A stretch of 64,000 nucleotides of DNA from Polaribacter vadi (GTDB lineage: Bacteria; Bacteroidota; Bacteroidia; Flavobacteriales; Flavobacteriaceae): NCBI RefSeq assembly GCF_001761365.1, contig NZ_CP017477.1:3090001-3154000 (forward strand), read 5' to 3'. The position numbers and the translations under genes are program-made. The notes below the pieces were generated by a model, which did not search any database, was not told the origin of the DNA, and saw nothing but the letters and a program-made list of their open reading frames with translations. Below are positions 19,721-29,716 of this stretch, one piece after another. The number at the start of each line of letters is the position of its first letter. Position 1 is the stretch's first letter.

Positions 19721-21517
19721 ATGAAGAACATTAGAAATTTTTGCATTATTGCTCATATTGATCATGGTAAAAGTACATTAGCAGACAGGTTGCTAGATTT
19801 TACTGGAACTGTAACTGCTCGTGAAAAAAAAGAGCAACTATTAGATAGTATGGATTTGGAGCGTGAACGTGGAATTACCATAAAATCTCACGCAATTCAA
19901 ATGGATTACACACATAATGGAGAGCAATATATTTTAAATTTAATTGATACTCCAGGTCACGTAGATTTCTCTTACGAAGTTTCAAGATCTATTGCAGCTT
20001 GTGAAGGAGCTTTGCTAATTGTAGATGCAGCACAAAGTATTCAAGCACAAACAATTTCTAACTTATACTTAGCTTTAGAGAATGATTTAGAAATTATTCC
20101 TGTACTAAATAAAGTAGATTTACCTTCTGCAAATCCAGAAGAAGTAACAGATGATATTGTAGATTTATTAGGTTGTGACCCTGAAGAAGTTATTCATGCA
20201 AGTGGAAAAACTGGGTTTGGAGTTGATAATATTTTAAATGCAATTATTAATAGGATTCCTGCACCAAAAGGAGATCCTGATGCTCCATTACAAGCCTTAA
20301 TTTTCGATTCTGTATATAATTCTTATAGAGGAATTGAAACTTATTTTAGAGTTTTTAATGGTGAAATTAAAAAAGGACAAGAAATAAAATTTGTTGCAAC
20401 AGGTAAAAATTATTTTGCAGATGAAGTTGGTACTTTAAAACTAACACAAGTTGTTAAAAAATCTGTAAAAACAGGCGATGTTGGCTATTTAATTACAGGA
20501 ATAAAAACTGCAAAAGAAGTAAAAGTTGGTGATACTATTACCGATTTTGCCAATCCAACAAAAGAAATTATTGAAGGTTTTGAAGATGTAAAACCAATGG
20601 TTTTTGCAGGTATTTATCCTGTTGATACAGAAGATTATGAAGAATTGCGTAGTTCTATGGAAAAACTGCAATTAAATGATGCTTCTTTAGTATTTCAACC
20701 AGAAAGTTCTGCAGCTTTAGGTTTTGGTTTTAGATGTGGTTTTCTTGGAATGTTACACATGGAAATTATTCAAGAACGTTTGGAACGCGAGTTTAATATG
20801 ACTGTGATTACAACAGTTCCTAACGTATCTTATCATGCTTATACAAAGAAAAATCCAGAGGAATTAATCTTGTTGAACAACCCAACAGATTTACCTGATC
20901 CTTCTAGATTAGATAGAGTAGAGGAACCTTTTATAAAAGCAAGTATTATTACAAAATCCGATTTTGTTGGACAAGTAATGAGTTTGTGTATCGAAAAACG
21001 TGGGCAAATCATCAACCAAACGTATTTAACAACACAAAGAGTTGAGCTAATTTTTGAAATGCCTTTGGCAGAAATTGTGTTCGATTTTTACGATCGTTTA
21101 AAAACTGTTTCTAAAGGATATGCATCTTTCGATTATCATCCAATTGGAATGCGTGAATCGAAATTAGTAAGAGTAGATATTTTACTAAACGCACAACCTG
21201 TAGATGCACTTTCTGCTTTGTTGCATGCAGATAATGCCTATTCTATTGGTAAAAAAATAGTTGAGAAATTAAAAGAATTAATTCCAAGACAACAGTTTGA
21301 TATTCCTATTCAGGCTGCAATTGGTGCAAAAATTATTGCCAGAGAAACTACCAAAGCTTTGCGTAAAGATGTTACTGCAAAATGTTATGGAGGTGATATT
21401 TCTAGAAAACGTAAGTTATTAGAAAAGCAGAAAAAAGGTAAGAAAAGAATGCGTCAAGTTGGGAATGTAGAAATTCCTCAAGAAGCATTTATGGCTGTCT
21501 TAAAGTTGAATGATTAA
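19721..21517 (+). CDS. lepA: Elongation factor 4 (LepA)
   Basis: A 598-aa translational GTPase of normal length. G1 is AHIDHGKST near residues 10-18, G2 [14 protein letters not shown] near 48-61, G3 DTPGHVDF near 76-83 and G4 NKVDLPSA near 130-137. The LepA-specific C-terminal domain ends with [29 protein letters not shown]...PQEAF. It remobilises stalled ribosomes by back-translocation. A 58-codon membrane protein gene follows 33 bp downstream. Confidence 0.97.
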   Translation: MKNIRNFCIIAHIDHGKSTLADRLLDFTGTVTAREKKEQLLDSMDLERERGITIKSHAIQMDYTHNGEQYILNLIDTPGHVDFSYEVSRSIAACEGALLIVDAAQSIQAQTISNLYLALENDLEIIPVLNKVDLPSANPEEVTDDIVDLLGCDPEEVIHASGKTGFGVDNILNAIINRIPAPKGDPDAPLQALIFDSVYNSYRGIETYFRVFNGEIKKGQEIKFVATGKNYFADEVGTLKLTQVVKKSVKTGDVGYLITGIKTAKEVKVGDTITDFANPTKEIIEGFEDVKPMVFAGIYPVDTEDYEELRSSMEKLQLNDASLVFQPESSAALGFGFRCGFLGMLHMEIIQERLEREFNMTVITTVPNVSYHAYTKKNPEELILLNNPTDLPDPSRLDRVEEPFIKASIITKSDFVGQVMSLCIEKRGQIINQTYLTTQRVELIFEMPLAEIVFDFYDRLKTVSKGYASFDYHPIGMRESKLVRVDILLNAQPVDALSALLHADNAYSIGKKIVEKLKELIPRQQFDIPIQAAIGAKIIARETTKALRKDVTAKCYGGDISRKRKLLEKQKKGKKRMRQVGNVEIPQEAFMAVLKLND

Positions 21518-21550
21518 TCTTTTTGAGAGAAGAAACAAGATAAAACTAAC

Positions 21551-21727
21551 ATGAATAAAAGTCAAATAATAGGATTATTAATTGCAATTGTTGGAGTATC
21601 ATTAGGATTATTTTGGAAAAAATCTTTTAAATACGATGGTTTTTTTGATTTTTTAATGGGCGTTATTGGAGCAATTGGCATTAGTTTAGTCTTTAAAATT
21701 CTACCACCAAAAAGGAAAAGTAGCTAA
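21551..21727 (+). CDS. Small membrane protein (58 aa), unknown function
   Basis: ATG at 21551 opens a 58-codon frame encoding two hydrophobic helices (IIGLLIAIVGVSLGLFW and FFDFLMGVIGAIGISLVF) joined by KKSFKYDG, with a basic C-terminal tail PPKRKSS. It lies 33 bp after lepA and directly before a terminator, so it probably shares the lepA transcript. The composition (two glycine-rich helices, positive loop and tail) looks like a genuine small inner-membrane protein. The family is not recognised. Confidence 0.7.
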   Translation: MNKSQIIGLLIAIVGVSLGLFWKKSFKYDGFFDFLMGVIGAIGISLVFKILPPKRKSS

Positions 21728-21750
21728 TACAAATTATAAAAATAAATAAG

Positions 21751-21780
21751 AGCCTTTTTGAGAAATCAAGAAGGTTTTTT
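21751..21780 (+). terminator. Terminator downstream of lepA and the small membrane protein
   Basis: AGCCTTTTTGA / TCAAGAAGG stem followed by six T. Confidence 0.7.
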
Positions 21781-21789
21781 ATTTGAAGC

Positions 21790-21892
21790 TATTTCCTGCT
21801 TTCAGCACTCGCTTTTTTTATGCTGAAAAAGCATAAAAAAGAGCTCAAACAAATGCTTCAATCAGGGCTAGAATTGTTTGCTAGCTTTCAGA
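21790..21892. repeat. Dispersed intergenic repeat, copy 1
   Basis: Contains cactcgctttttttatgctg and the complementary cagcataaaaaagagc-type arm, then gagctcaaacaa, tgcttcaatcagggctag. It shares cactcgcttttttt, aaaaaagagctcaaacaa and tgcttcaatc/tgctcaatcc with the element at 26716-26813. No coding potential. Confidence 0.6.
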
Positions 21893-21903
21893 TTTCTAAG
21901 AAT

Positions 21904-22788
21904 TTATTTCTTCCCTAAAGGATACATTTCTTGTTCTAAAAATCCTTTTGGGAAATTTTCATCACCTTTAAAACCAATTTCTATATCTCTTCCAGAATGT
22001 GGAATGTAATTCGTTTTAAAAATATAATCCCAAATACTCAAAGTCAATCCGAAGTTTACACCGAATTTTCTTTCTGCTGGCAATTCTTTAGAGTGATGCC
22101 AAATATGCATTTTAGGGTTGTTAAAAATGTATTTCAACCAACCATAATCCCAATTAATATTTGCGTGGTTTAAGTGACCAATTGTAATATTAAAAAAGTG
22201 AACAAACGCAACATCTTTTGCAGAAAATCCGCCAATAATTGCCAAAGGAATATATCTTAAGGAATTGTAAACTACAGGTTCCATCCAATGATAACGCAAG
22301 TGTGCAGCAAAACCCATTTCTTTTACAGAGTGATGTACTTTATGAAAATTCCAAAGAAATTCAACTCTATGCAACAATCTGTGTGTCCACCATTGCACAA
22401 AATCAACCACAATAAAAAAGATAAATATTCTTATAAAAAATGGTAAAGAATTTAAGTCTAACAATTCAAAACTTGAAACTGATAAACCTACCAAACTTAA
22501 AATATCATTAAAAATTTCTGCAGCAGAATTTGATAAAGCAATCAATACAATTAAGTTCAATAAAAAGAAATTAAAGAACATGTAAAAAGTATCTAACCAA
22601 AAATCTTTACGAAACAAAGATTGATTTTTTCGCCAAGGAAAAATAGCTTCTAAACCCCAAACAACTAAAGAAATAATAATTAAACCGTAGAAATAATTCT
22701 CCCAGTTCAAATCCATCAAAACAGATTTTTGAATATAGTTCCAATAACTGGAATACGAGTTTTTTATGATGTCTATGTATTTATTCAT
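21904..22788 (-). CDS. Sterol desaturase / fatty acid hydroxylase family membrane protein
   Basis: A 294-aa membrane-bound di-iron enzyme. Histidine clusters characteristic of the family are present: WWTHRLLHR near residue 133, NFHKVHHS near 147, HFFNITIGHLNHAN near 203, and HIWHHSKE near 236. Four or five hydrophobic segments precede or flank them. It probably hydroxylates or desaturates a lipid, and the substrate is unknown. It is transcribed away from tig, alone on the minus strand. Confidence 0.87.
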   Translation of the reverse strand: MNKYIDIIKNSYSSYWNYIQKSVLMDLNWENYFYGLIIISLVVWGLEAIFPWRKNQSLFRKDFWLDTFYMFFNFFLLNLIVLIALSNSAAEIFNDILSLVGLSVSSFELLDLNSLPFFIRIFIFFIVVDFVQWWTHRLLHRVEFLWNFHKVHHSVKEMGFAAHLRYHWMEPVVYNSLRYIPLAIIGGFSAKDVAFVHFFNITIGHLNHANINWDYGWLKYIFNNPKMHIWHHSKELPAERKFGVNFGLTLSIWDYIFKTNYIPHSGRDIEIGFKGDENFPKGFLEQEMYPLGKK

Positions 22789-23102
22789 GGTTATTTATAA
22801 GCAAGATAGAAGTTACACTTCCGAATTTTTCAAATTCAAATGCACCATAAAAATAATGAAAGATTTTCATTTCTTTATTAATAGCATATAGAATTTTAAA
22901 CTATTACAATTGTTTTTTCTAATCAAAAAAAAATAGATTTATTCCATTATAGAACCCTTCAAGTAAGTATGAATTATTATGTATAATTTTTTTGGCTTAA
23001 AGTTTTTATTGAGTCTATTTATATATCAATTATAAATTTCGCTTTTATTGCTGTTTTTTTATATAATGAAACAAAATTAGCTGTAATTGAACAATTTAAA
23101 CT
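22789..23102. other. Intergenic stretch without a gene
   Basis: A divergent gap between the hydroxylase and tig genes, AT-rich, stops in all frames. The tig promoter lies at its right edge. Nothing else seen. Confidence 0.5.
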
Positions 23103-23133
23103 TTTGTAGGCTTAATAAAATTGATTAATTTTG
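23103..23133 (+). promoter_or_regulatory. Promoter of tig
   Basis: TTTG (23103-23106), 19 bp spacer, TAATTTTG (23126-23133): a full match to the Bacteroidota promoter pattern, 34 bp before the start codon. Confidence 0.8.
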
Positions 23134-23167
23134 CAGTCGATTTTTTAAGAACTAGAGATAATAACAA

Positions 23168-24493
23168 ATGAATATTACAAAAGAAAATGTAGATGCGTTA
23201 AACGCAGTTATTAAAATTGATATTGTTGCAGACGATTATCAAGCAAAAGTAACAGAAAAGTTAACAGATTATCGCAAAAAGGCAAACATACCTGGTTTTA
23301 GAAAAGGGCAAGTGCCAATGGGAATGATTAAAAAGCAGTATGGAAAATCTATAATGATAGATGAAGTAAATACACTTTTACAAGCTTCCTTAAATAAATT
23401 TTTACAAGAAGAAAAGTTAGACATTTTAGGAAATCCTATTCCAAGAATTAACGAAGATTTTAACTGGAATGCAGATACTTTTACATTTGAATTCGAAATT
23501 GGTTTAGCACCAGAATTTAAGGTAGATTTATCAGAAAAAAATAAAATTAAGCAATATAATATTGTTGCAACAGAGGAGTTAATTAACGAAGAAGTTAAGA
23601 ACATTCAAACTCGTTATGGAAAAGTTAGCCCAATTGAAGAAGCTACTAAAGATGCAAATGTTACAGGAACTTTTGTAAACGAGGAAAAAGAAATTAACAA
23701 AAAAGGAACTTTTTTAGTTACAGATTTAGAAGGTAAGAAAAACCAAAATAAAATTATTGGAGCTAAAGTTGGTGATGTTATTGAGTTAGAATCAAAGAAA
23801 TTATTTGAAAACGACCATAAATTACAACACATTTTAGGAGTTTCTCATGATGAAATTCACGATTTAGATATTAAACTAACATTTACTGTTGAAACTATTA
23901 CTGAAACAGAACCTGCAGAATTAGATCAAGAATTGTTTGATAAATTATTTGCTGATGGTAGTGTTACAACTGCAACTCAATTAAAAGATAAGATTAAAGA
24001 AGATGCTGAAAAGCAGTTTCAACAACAAGCAGATCAGTTTTTATTAACTGCTGTTCAAGAATATTTAATTGAAAATACAAAGTTCGATTTACCTGCAGAT
24101 TTCTTAAAGAAATGGTTAAAAACTGCTGGTGAAAAAGAATTAACTGCTGAAGAAGCTGCAGCTGAATTCGAAAAATCTGAAAAAGGATTACGTTACCAAT
24201 TAATTGAAGGAAAGTTGATGAAAGATAATGACATCAAACTAGACTATAAAGAATTGGTAGAGTATGCTAAAGTTTTTATCCGTCAGCAAATGGCGCAATT
24301 TGGTAACATGAATCCAGAAGAAAAAGAATTGGATGAAATTGCAGGTAGAATTTTACAAAATCAAGAAGAAGCTCAAAAATTACAGGGACAATTAATTAGT
24401 CAAAAATTAATTACGTTCTTTAAAGAAAATATCAACTTTAATACAGTAGAAGTTTCTTACGAAGAGTTTATTAAAGAAGCTTACAAACAATAA
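23168..24493 (+). CDS. tig: Trigger factor
   Basis: A 441-aa ribosome-associated chaperone. The ribosome-docking signature GFRKGQVPMGMIKKQYG is at about residues 42-58. The central region is diverged from the FKBP-type prolyl isomerase domain of E. coli, as is usual in Bacteroidota, and the C-terminal helical domain runs to the end. It precedes clpP and clpX, the classic tig-clpP-clpX order, but a terminator separates tig from clpP. Confidence 0.95.
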   Translation: MNITKENVDALNAVIKIDIVADDYQAKVTEKLTDYRKKANIPGFRKGQVPMGMIKKQYGKSIMIDEVNTLLQASLNKFLQEEKLDILGNPIPRINEDFNWNADTFTFEFEIGLAPEFKVDLSEKNKIKQYNIVATEELINEEVKNIQTRYGKVSPIEEATKDANVTGTFVNEEKEINKKGTFLVTDLEGKKNQNKIIGAKVGDVIELESKKLFENDHKLQHILGVSHDEIHDLDIKLTFTVETITETEPAELDQELFDKLFADGSVTTATQLKDKIKEDAEKQFQQQADQFLLTAVQEYLIENTKFDLPADFLKKWLKTAGEKELTAEEAAAEFEKSEKGLRYQLIEGKLMKDNDIKLDYKELVEYAKVFIRQQMAQFGNMNPEEKELDEIAGRILQNQEEAQKLQGQLISQKLITFFKENINFNTVEVSYEEFIKEAYKQ

Positions 24494-24579
24494 TTTTCTT
24501 TATTGAAAGAAAAGTAATTTGTTCCTTTAAAAAAAAGAGCAACTTCTTTAATTTTTGTTTCAAAAAAGATAAAAAGAAT

Positions 24580-24612
24580 AAAGAACCTGAATTGAAAAAT
24601 TCAGGTTCTTTG
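24580..24612 (+). terminator. Terminator between tig and clpP
   Basis: AAAGAACCTGAATT / AATTCAGGTTCTTT stem with a four-base loop. Confidence 0.85.
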
Positions 24613-24687
24613 GTTCAAAAACTCTAACAAAATATTAAGAGAATAGTTCTTACCTTTACATTATTAAACTTAAAATAGAATCACGAA

Positions 24688-25362
24688 ATGGATTACGGAA
24701 AAGAGTTCAAAAACTTCGCTATAAATCACCATGGAATTAATAGCTTACATTATGACACTTTAAAAAGTGCAGTTACTCCAACAGGATTAACGCCAAATAT
24801 TATGGAAGAGCGTCAAATGAACATCACCCAAATGGATGTTTTTTCACGTTTAATGATGGATAGAATTATATTTCTTGGTACAGGAATTAACGATCAAGTA
24901 GCAAATATTGTACAAGCACAATTGTTGTTTTTACAAAGTGCAGATTCAACAAAAGATATTTCAATTTATATAAATTCTCCTGGAGGAGGTGTTTATGCAG
25001 GTTTGGGTATTTACGATACAATGCAGTTTATAACACCAGATGTTGCAACAATTTGTACAGGAATGGCTGCTTCTATGGGTGCAGTTTTAATGTGTGCAGG
25101 AGCAAAAGGAAAACGTTCTGCTTTGCCACATTCTAGAATTATGATTCACCAACCTTTAGGTGGTGCACAAGGACAAGCGTCTGATATTGAAATTACTGCA
25201 AGAGAAATCTTAAAGTTAAAAGATGAATTATATGCAATTATTTCAAAGCATTCAGGACAATCAATAGAAAAAGTTCACAACGATTCTGATAGAGATTATT
25301 GGCTAAAAGCTGATGAAGCTAAAGCATATGGAATGATTGATGAAGTTTTAGTGAGAAAATAA
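24688..25362 (+). CDS. clpP: ATP-dependent Clp protease proteolytic subunit
   Basis: A 224-aa serine protease subunit. It shows [19 protein letters not shown] near residue 92, the nucleophile Ser in [10 protein letters not shown] (about 129), the catalytic His in [19 protein letters not shown] (about 154), and the Asp in the DRDYWL region. It forms the proteolytic barrel used by ClpX, whose gene starts 105 bp downstream. Confidence 0.96.
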   Translation: MDYGKEFKNFAINHHGINSLHYDTLKSAVTPTGLTPNIMEERQMNITQMDVFSRLMMDRIIFLGTGINDQVANIVQAQLLFLQSADSTKDISIYINSPGGGVYAGLGIYDTMQFITPDVATICTGMAASMGAVLMCAGAKGKRSALPHSRIMIHQPLGGAQGQASDIEITAREILKLKDELYAIISKHSGQSIEKVHNDSDRDYWLKADEAKAYGMIDEVLVRK

Positions 25363-25467
25363 TTTTTAGGCTTTTGGCTAATTTGCTATTCGCAATTGGC
25401 TAAAAATAGTTTAAAACATAAAGTTGAGAGCGAAAGGCGATTAGCGAAAAGCAAAAAGCGAAAGAAA

Positions 25468-26709
25468 ATGTCGAAAGAAGAGAATTTAGAGTGTTCGTTT
25501 TGCGGACGAAAAAAAGCAGAAACAGATTTACTAATTGCAGGAATGGATGCCCATATTTGCGATAAATGTATAGAACAAGCTCATGGAATTGTAGAAGAAG
25601 AAATTTCTGAAGCAAAAACAGATGGCTTGTCTAAAGATTTAATTCTAAAAAAGCCACAAGAAATTAAAGCTTTTTTAGATCAATATATTATTGGGCAAGT
25701 AGAAACAAAAAGAGCAATGTCAGTGGCAGTTTATAATCACTATAAACGTTTATTGCAAACTAAAGACAATGACGATGATGATGTAGAAATCGAAAAATCG
25801 AACATTATTTTGGTAGGTGAAACTGGTACAGGAAAAACATTGGTTGCAAAAACAATTGCAAAGATGTTAAATGTTCCTTTTTCAATTGTTGATGCTACAG
25901 TTTTAACACAAGCAGGTTATGTTGGTGAAGATGTAGAAAGTATTTTAAGTAGGTTGTTGCAAGTCGCAGATTATGATGTTGCAAAAGCTGAAAAAGGAAT
26001 CGTTTTTATTGATGAAATTGATAAAATTGCCAGAAAAGGAGATAATCCATCAATCACTAGAGATGTTTCTGGTGAAGGAGTTCAGCAAGCTTTATTAAAA
26101 TTATTAGAAGGAACTGTTGTAAATGTGGCACCAAAAGGTGGTAGAAAACATCCAGAGCAAAAATTTATTGAGGTTAATACCAAAGAGATTTTATTTATTG
26201 CTGGAGGTGCATTTTCAGGAATTGAAAGAATTATCAGCAAACGTTTAAACAGACAAGCAGTTGGTTTTGCAGCTTCTTTAGAAGATGACAAAATAGATGA
26301 AGGTAATTTGTTGCAATATATTATTCCATCAGATTTAAAAGCCTTTGGTCTAATTCCAGAAATTATTGGACGTTTACCAGTGTTGAGTTACATGAATCCT
26401 TTAGATGCAGATACTTTACGAGCAATTTTAACAGAGCCAAAAAATTCAATTATTAAACAATATGCAAAATTGTTTAAAATGGATGATGTTGATTTTACAA
26501 TCGAAGAAGAGGCTTTAAATTACATTGTTGGTAAAGCAGTGGAGTATAAATTAGGTGCAAGAGGTTTACGTTCTTTATGTGAAGCTATTTTTACAGATGC
26601 CATGTTCGATTTACCAAGTTCTGATGATAAAGAATTAAATGTTACCAAAGAATATGCAGAAGCAAAATTAACAAATACAACGTTAAAGAAGTTAAAAGCA
26701 GCTTCTTAG
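25468..26709 (+). CDS. clpX: ATP-dependent Clp protease ATP-binding subunit ClpX
   Basis: A 413-aa AAA+ unfoldase. An intact four-cysteine zinc finger (ECSFCGRK and HICDKCIEQ), Walker A GETGTGKT, Walker [13 protein letters not shown], the pore loop GYVGEDVE and [11 protein letters not shown] near the end are all present. The start at 25468 ([13 protein letters not shown]) is chosen. The in-frame extension back to 25396 has a TTG start and reads through low-complexity sequence (gcgaaaagc repeats), so it is probably not translated. Confidence 0.95.
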   Translation: MSKEENLECSFCGRKKAETDLLIAGMDAHICDKCIEQAHGIVEEEISEAKTDGLSKDLILKKPQEIKAFLDQYIIGQVETKRAMSVAVYNHYKRLLQTKDNDDDDVEIEKSNIILVGETGTGKTLVAKTIAKMLNVPFSIVDATVLTQAGYVGEDVESILSRLLQVADYDVAKAEKGIVFIDEIDKIARKGDNPSITRDVSGEGVQQALLKLLEGTVVNVAPKGGRKHPEQKFIEVNTKEILFIAGGAFSGIERIISKRLNRQAVGFAASLEDDKIDEGNLLQYIIPSDLKAFGLIPEIIGRLPVLSYMNPLDADTLRAILTEPKNSIIKQYAKLFKMDDVDFTIEEEALNYIVGKAVEYKLGARGLRSLCEAIFTDAMFDLPSSDDKELNVTKEYAEAKLTNTTLKKLKAAS

Positions 26710-26715
26710 TGTTTT

Positions 26716-26813
26716 TTGGGCGTTCCCTAAAGGTCAGGCTTTCACACTCGCTTTTTTTGTGAAAAACAAAAAAGAGCTCAAACAATTGCTCAATCCTTAA
26801 CGCAAAAGGCAAA
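26716..26813. repeat. Dispersed intergenic repeat, copy 2
   Basis: Begins gggcgttccctaaaggtcag and ends caatccttaacgc. The middle has cactcgctttttttgtg and aaaaaagagctcaaacaa, shared with the element at 21790-21892. I recall gggcgt...ttcaatcc...aacgc elements as common between genes in Flavobacteriaceae; the role is unknown. Confidence 0.65.
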
Positions 26814-26844
26814 CCCAAAAATAAAGTTATAAAATATATTTTTA

Positions 26845-26885
26845 GACCTCACAAGTTTTCAAAACCTGTGAGGTCTTTGTTTTTA
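26845..26885 (+). terminator. Terminator downstream of clpX
   Basis: GACCTCACA (26845) pairs with TGTGAGGTC (26867-26875), followed by TTTGTTTTTAT. Confidence 0.7.
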
Positions 26886-26902
26886 TAAGACGAACTTCTT
26901 AC

Positions 26903-26910
26903 TATATTTG
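26903..26910 (+). promoter_or_regulatory. -7 element of dnaG
   Basis: TATATTTG matches TAnnTTTG, 24 bp before the dnaG start. A TTTG occurs at 26876-26879 with a 23-bp spacer. Confidence 0.5.
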
Positions 26911-26934
26911 TATTCTTTAATAAATTAAATTTAA

Positions 26935-28989
26935 ATGATATCTAGAAGTACCATAGACCGAGTTTTTGAATCTGCGAGAGTGGAAGAGGTAATAGGTGAA
27001 TTTGTACAACTAAAAAAAGCAGGAAGTAATTTTAAAGGATTAAGTCCGTTTACGGACGAAAAATCACCTTCTTTTATGGTATCTCCAGTAAAACAAATCT
27101 GGAAAGATTTTTCAACAGGAAAAGGTGGGAACTCTGTTTCCTTTTTAATGGAACATGAACATTTTTCATATCCAGAAGCCTTAAAATGGCTGGCAAAAAA
27201 GTACAATATTGAGATTGAAGAAACTGAACAAACAGATGAGCAGAAAGCGCAACTAAATGAGCGCGAAAGTATGTATTTGGTTTCTAATTTTGCCAAAGAT
27301 TATTTTCATAATTTAATGCTGAATACCAATCAAGGGAAAGCAATTGGATTAAGCTATTTTAAAGAACGTGGTTTTACAGACGAAACTATTCAAAAATTCG
27401 ATTTAGGATATTGTTTAGATGAGTGGGATAATTTTACAAAAGCAGCTCTAGAAAAAGGCTATGATTTAAAATATTTAGCTTCTACAGGTTTATCAATTGT
27501 AAAAGAAAACAGGCAGTTTGATCGTTTTAAAGGACGTGTTATGTTTCCTATACATTCTATGTCTGGTAGGATTTTAGGTTTTGGTGGACGAATATTAAAG
27601 GTCGATAAAAAAGCTGCAAAATATTTAAATTCACCCGAAAGCGATATTTATCATAAGAGTAAGATTCTTTACGGAATTTATCAAGCTAAAAAAGAAATTG
27701 CAAAACAGGATAATTGTTTTTTAGTAGAAGGGTATACAGATGTTATTTCTTTTAATCAATCTGGAGTTGAGAATGTTGTTGCTTCTTCAGGAACTGCATT
27801 AACTTCAGATCAAATTAGATTAGTAAACAGATTAACAAAAAATATTACTGTTTTATTTGATGGAGATGCAGCAGGAATTAGAGCTTCCATTCGTGGAATC
27901 GATTTAATTTTAGAGCAAGGAATGAACGTAAAAGTGGTTCAGTTTCCTGATGGTGAAGATCCAGATAGTTTTGCAAAAGCACACTCAAAAACAGAGTTAA
28001 AAGAATTTCTAGAAACGGCTGCTCAAGATTTTATAAACTTTAAAGTGTCTTTATTATTAAAGGATTCTAATAACGATCCTATAAAAAAAGCAACTGTAAT
28101 TAGAGAAATTGTTGCTAGTATTTCTAAAATTCCAGATTCTATTCAACGTGAAGTTTATGTGCAAGAATGTTCTAGAATTATGGAAATTTCAGAACGTGTT
28201 TTGTTTAGTGAATTAGCGCAAATTTTAAAGAAAGACGCTACACAAAAAAATAAAACAAGTTCTTATAATAATGCAAATAGCAATTCTAAACCTAGTTCGA
28301 ATTCAAATCCAAATCCTAACGTAGATCCAAATGAACCACCTCCAGAATATTTTTATGAACAGGAGCAAGCAGCAATGGGATTGGTTAAAGGTGGGCAAGG
28401 ATTACTTGCTAACAAAATAGATCAGCTTACTATTTTAGAACAAGAAATTATTAGAATTTTATTGTTGTATGGTAATGAAGAAGTAGATTTTACTGAGGAA
28501 ATTACAAATGTTGATGATAATGGAAGGGAAAAAATTACCTTAAGAAAATATCAAAACACAGTTTCATCAGAAATTTATTTGCATTTGCAAGATGATGAAA
28601 TTGAGTTTTCAAATACTATTTTTCAAGAAATTTATACGGATATTATTCATCAGTTAAACCAATCTCAAAAGTTAGAAATTGACAAACTAATTCACAGTAA
28701 AAACCCAAATATTGCAAATACAGTGACTTCTATTTTAATGGATGAAGAAAAGCATCAATTAAGTAATTGGGAGGCACAAAATATTTTTGTAACGCAAGCC
28801 ATAGAGGTTTTAAGCAAAGCTGTTAATGATGCCGTTTTTAATTTACGTAGAATTTTAATTGGCAAAAAAATCGATGAGCTCATGAAAGAAGCAACAGAAG
28901 ATGCTTCAATTGCAATTGATTTAGAGACGATTAAGAATTATACGAGTCTTAAAATTCGTCTTTTCGAAAAACTGAATAGAGTAGTATAA
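26935..28989 (+). CDS. dnaG: DNA primase without zinc ligands
   Basis: A 684-aa replication primase. The N-terminal CHC2 zinc-ribbon region is recognisable (GLSPFTDEKSPSFMVSP and KQIWKDFSTGKGG), but the four expected ligands read Ser37, Thr40, Asp58 and Thr61, so zinc binding is lost. The Toprim core is intact (LVEGYTDVISF near 265, LFDGDAAGIRA near 305, DGEDPDSF near 342). A low-complexity Asn/Ser/Pro linker (about 445-470) precedes the C-terminal helicase-binding region. I recall the loss of zinc ligands as usual in Flavobacteria, so the gene is probably functional. Confidence 0.93.
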   Translation: MISRSTIDRVFESARVEEVIGEFVQLKKAGSNFKGLSPFTDEKSPSFMVSPVKQIWKDFSTGKGGNSVSFLMEHEHFSYPEALKWLAKKYNIEIEETEQTDEQKAQLNERESMYLVSNFAKDYFHNLMLNTNQGKAIGLSYFKERGFTDETIQKFDLGYCLDEWDNFTKAALEKGYDLKYLASTGLSIVKENRQFDRFKGRVMFPIHSMSGRILGFGGRILKVDKKAAKYLNSPESDIYHKSKILYGIYQAKKEIAKQDNCFLVEGYTDVISFNQSGVENVVASSGTALTSDQIRLVNRLTKNITVLFDGDAAGIRASIRGIDLILEQGMNVKVVQFPDGEDPDSFAKAHSKTELKEFLETAAQDFINFKVSLLLKDSNNDPIKKATVIREIVASISKIPDSIQREVYVQECSRIMEISERVLFSELAQILKKDATQKNKTSSYNNANSNSKPSSNSNPNPNVDPNEPPPEYFYEQEQAAMGLVKGGQGLLANKIDQLTILEQEIIRILLLYGNEEVDFTEEITNVDDNGREKITLRKYQNTVSSEIYLHLQDDEIEFSNTIFQEIYTDIIHQLNQSQKLEIDKLIHSKNPNIANTVTSILMDEEKHQLSNWEAQNIFVTQAIEVLSKAVNDAVFNLRRILIGKKIDELMKEATEDASIAIDLETIKNYTSLKIRLFEKLNRVV

Positions 28990-29161
28990 TTAGTCTTAAA
29001 ATTATCAAATTAAATGGAATATCAGTTGATTTCAGCAAACCCTATAATTTATTAATAAAAATATTGCTGTATCTATAAAAATATACCTGAATTGATTTTT
29101 ATTTAAAATATATCTTACTATTTGACTATTTTTGCACTTGAAAAGGAATTAAAAAAAAATC

Positions 29162-29293
29162 ATGGAAAAAGTACTTAAAATCTTAAAAATTGTTCATTTA
29201 TTTATCAAGTTGCCATTTGATATCTCTAATGGTTATAAAAAAAGAGCTTCTCTAAAAATTAAAAAATTGATGATTTCAGCTAATTTATTATAG
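29162..29293 (+). CDS. 43-residue small protein, copy 1 of 3
   Basis: ATG at 29162 encodes 43 aa: an amphipathic or hydrophobic N-terminal half (KVLKILKIVHLFIKLPFDIS) and a basic C-terminal half (YKKRASLKIKKLMI) ending SANLL. Two further genes of identical length and the same pattern follow at 29443 and 29717. A TATTTTTG -7 element lies at 29127-29134. Conserved positions across the three are IL.I.KI..LFI.LP.EI, KK.A.LRIKK and the terminal ANLL. It is a likely membrane-associated peptide; no known family recognised. Confidence 0.75.
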   Translation: MEKVLKILKIVHLFIKLPFDISNGYKKRASLKIKKLMISANLL

Positions 29294-29442
29294 CTTCAAG
29301 CATCATATTTTAATTTTTGTATTAAAAAACCATATAAATAGTATTAATTTTTAATTAGGGTGTTTTTCCTATGTACTCAGAAAGAGGTGTTTATTTCTTT
29401 TTTTGTATATTTACAGTGCTAGAAAAAATAAAAAAAAGAATT

Positions 29443-29574
29443 ATGAAAAGAGTCTTACAAATTTTAAAAATCATTCAATTATTTATTTTCTTGCCTTTCG
29501 AAATTTCAAAAGGATCTAAAAGAAGAGCATATATGAGAATAAAAAAATTGATGATTTCAGCTAATTTATTGTAA
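29443..29574 (+). CDS. 43-residue small protein, copy 2 of 3
   Basis: Paralogue of the gene at 29162, again exactly 43 aa, starting MKRVLQILKIIQLFIFLPF and ending IKKLMISANLL. An in-frame upstream ATG at 29371 would give 67 aa, but that extension is not shared by the other two copies, so the ATG at 29443 is chosen. A separate upstream region of ~150 bp suggests its own transcription. A strong terminator follows at 29601. The last 12 residues are identical to copy 1 except at one or two positions. Confidence 0.75.
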   Translation: MKRVLQILKIIQLFIFLPFEISKGSKRRAYMRIKKLMISANLL

Positions 29575-29600
29575 AGATTAGCAAACAAAAACTTAATCAA

Positions 29601-29634
29601 AATGCCTTAACAACTGTTGTTAAGGCATTTTTTT
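29601..29634 (+). terminator. Terminator after small-protein copy 2
   Basis: AATGCCTTAACAA / TTGTTAAGGCATT perfect stem followed by seven T. Confidence 0.88.
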
Positions 29635-29716
29635 ATTCCATTAAACTGGTAAAATTATAATTATTAAATGTGACATTTATTTAAAATAGCGTCTAATAAA
29701 TAGACAACAACTTAAA

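Noticed and set aside
25396..25467. ClpX extension from a TTG at 25396
   Set aside because: The added residues come from a low-complexity intergenic repeat; the conserved start is the ATG at 25468.
29371..29442. Longer 67-aa version of small-protein copy 2
   Set aside because: The extra 24 residues have no counterpart in copies 1 and 3.
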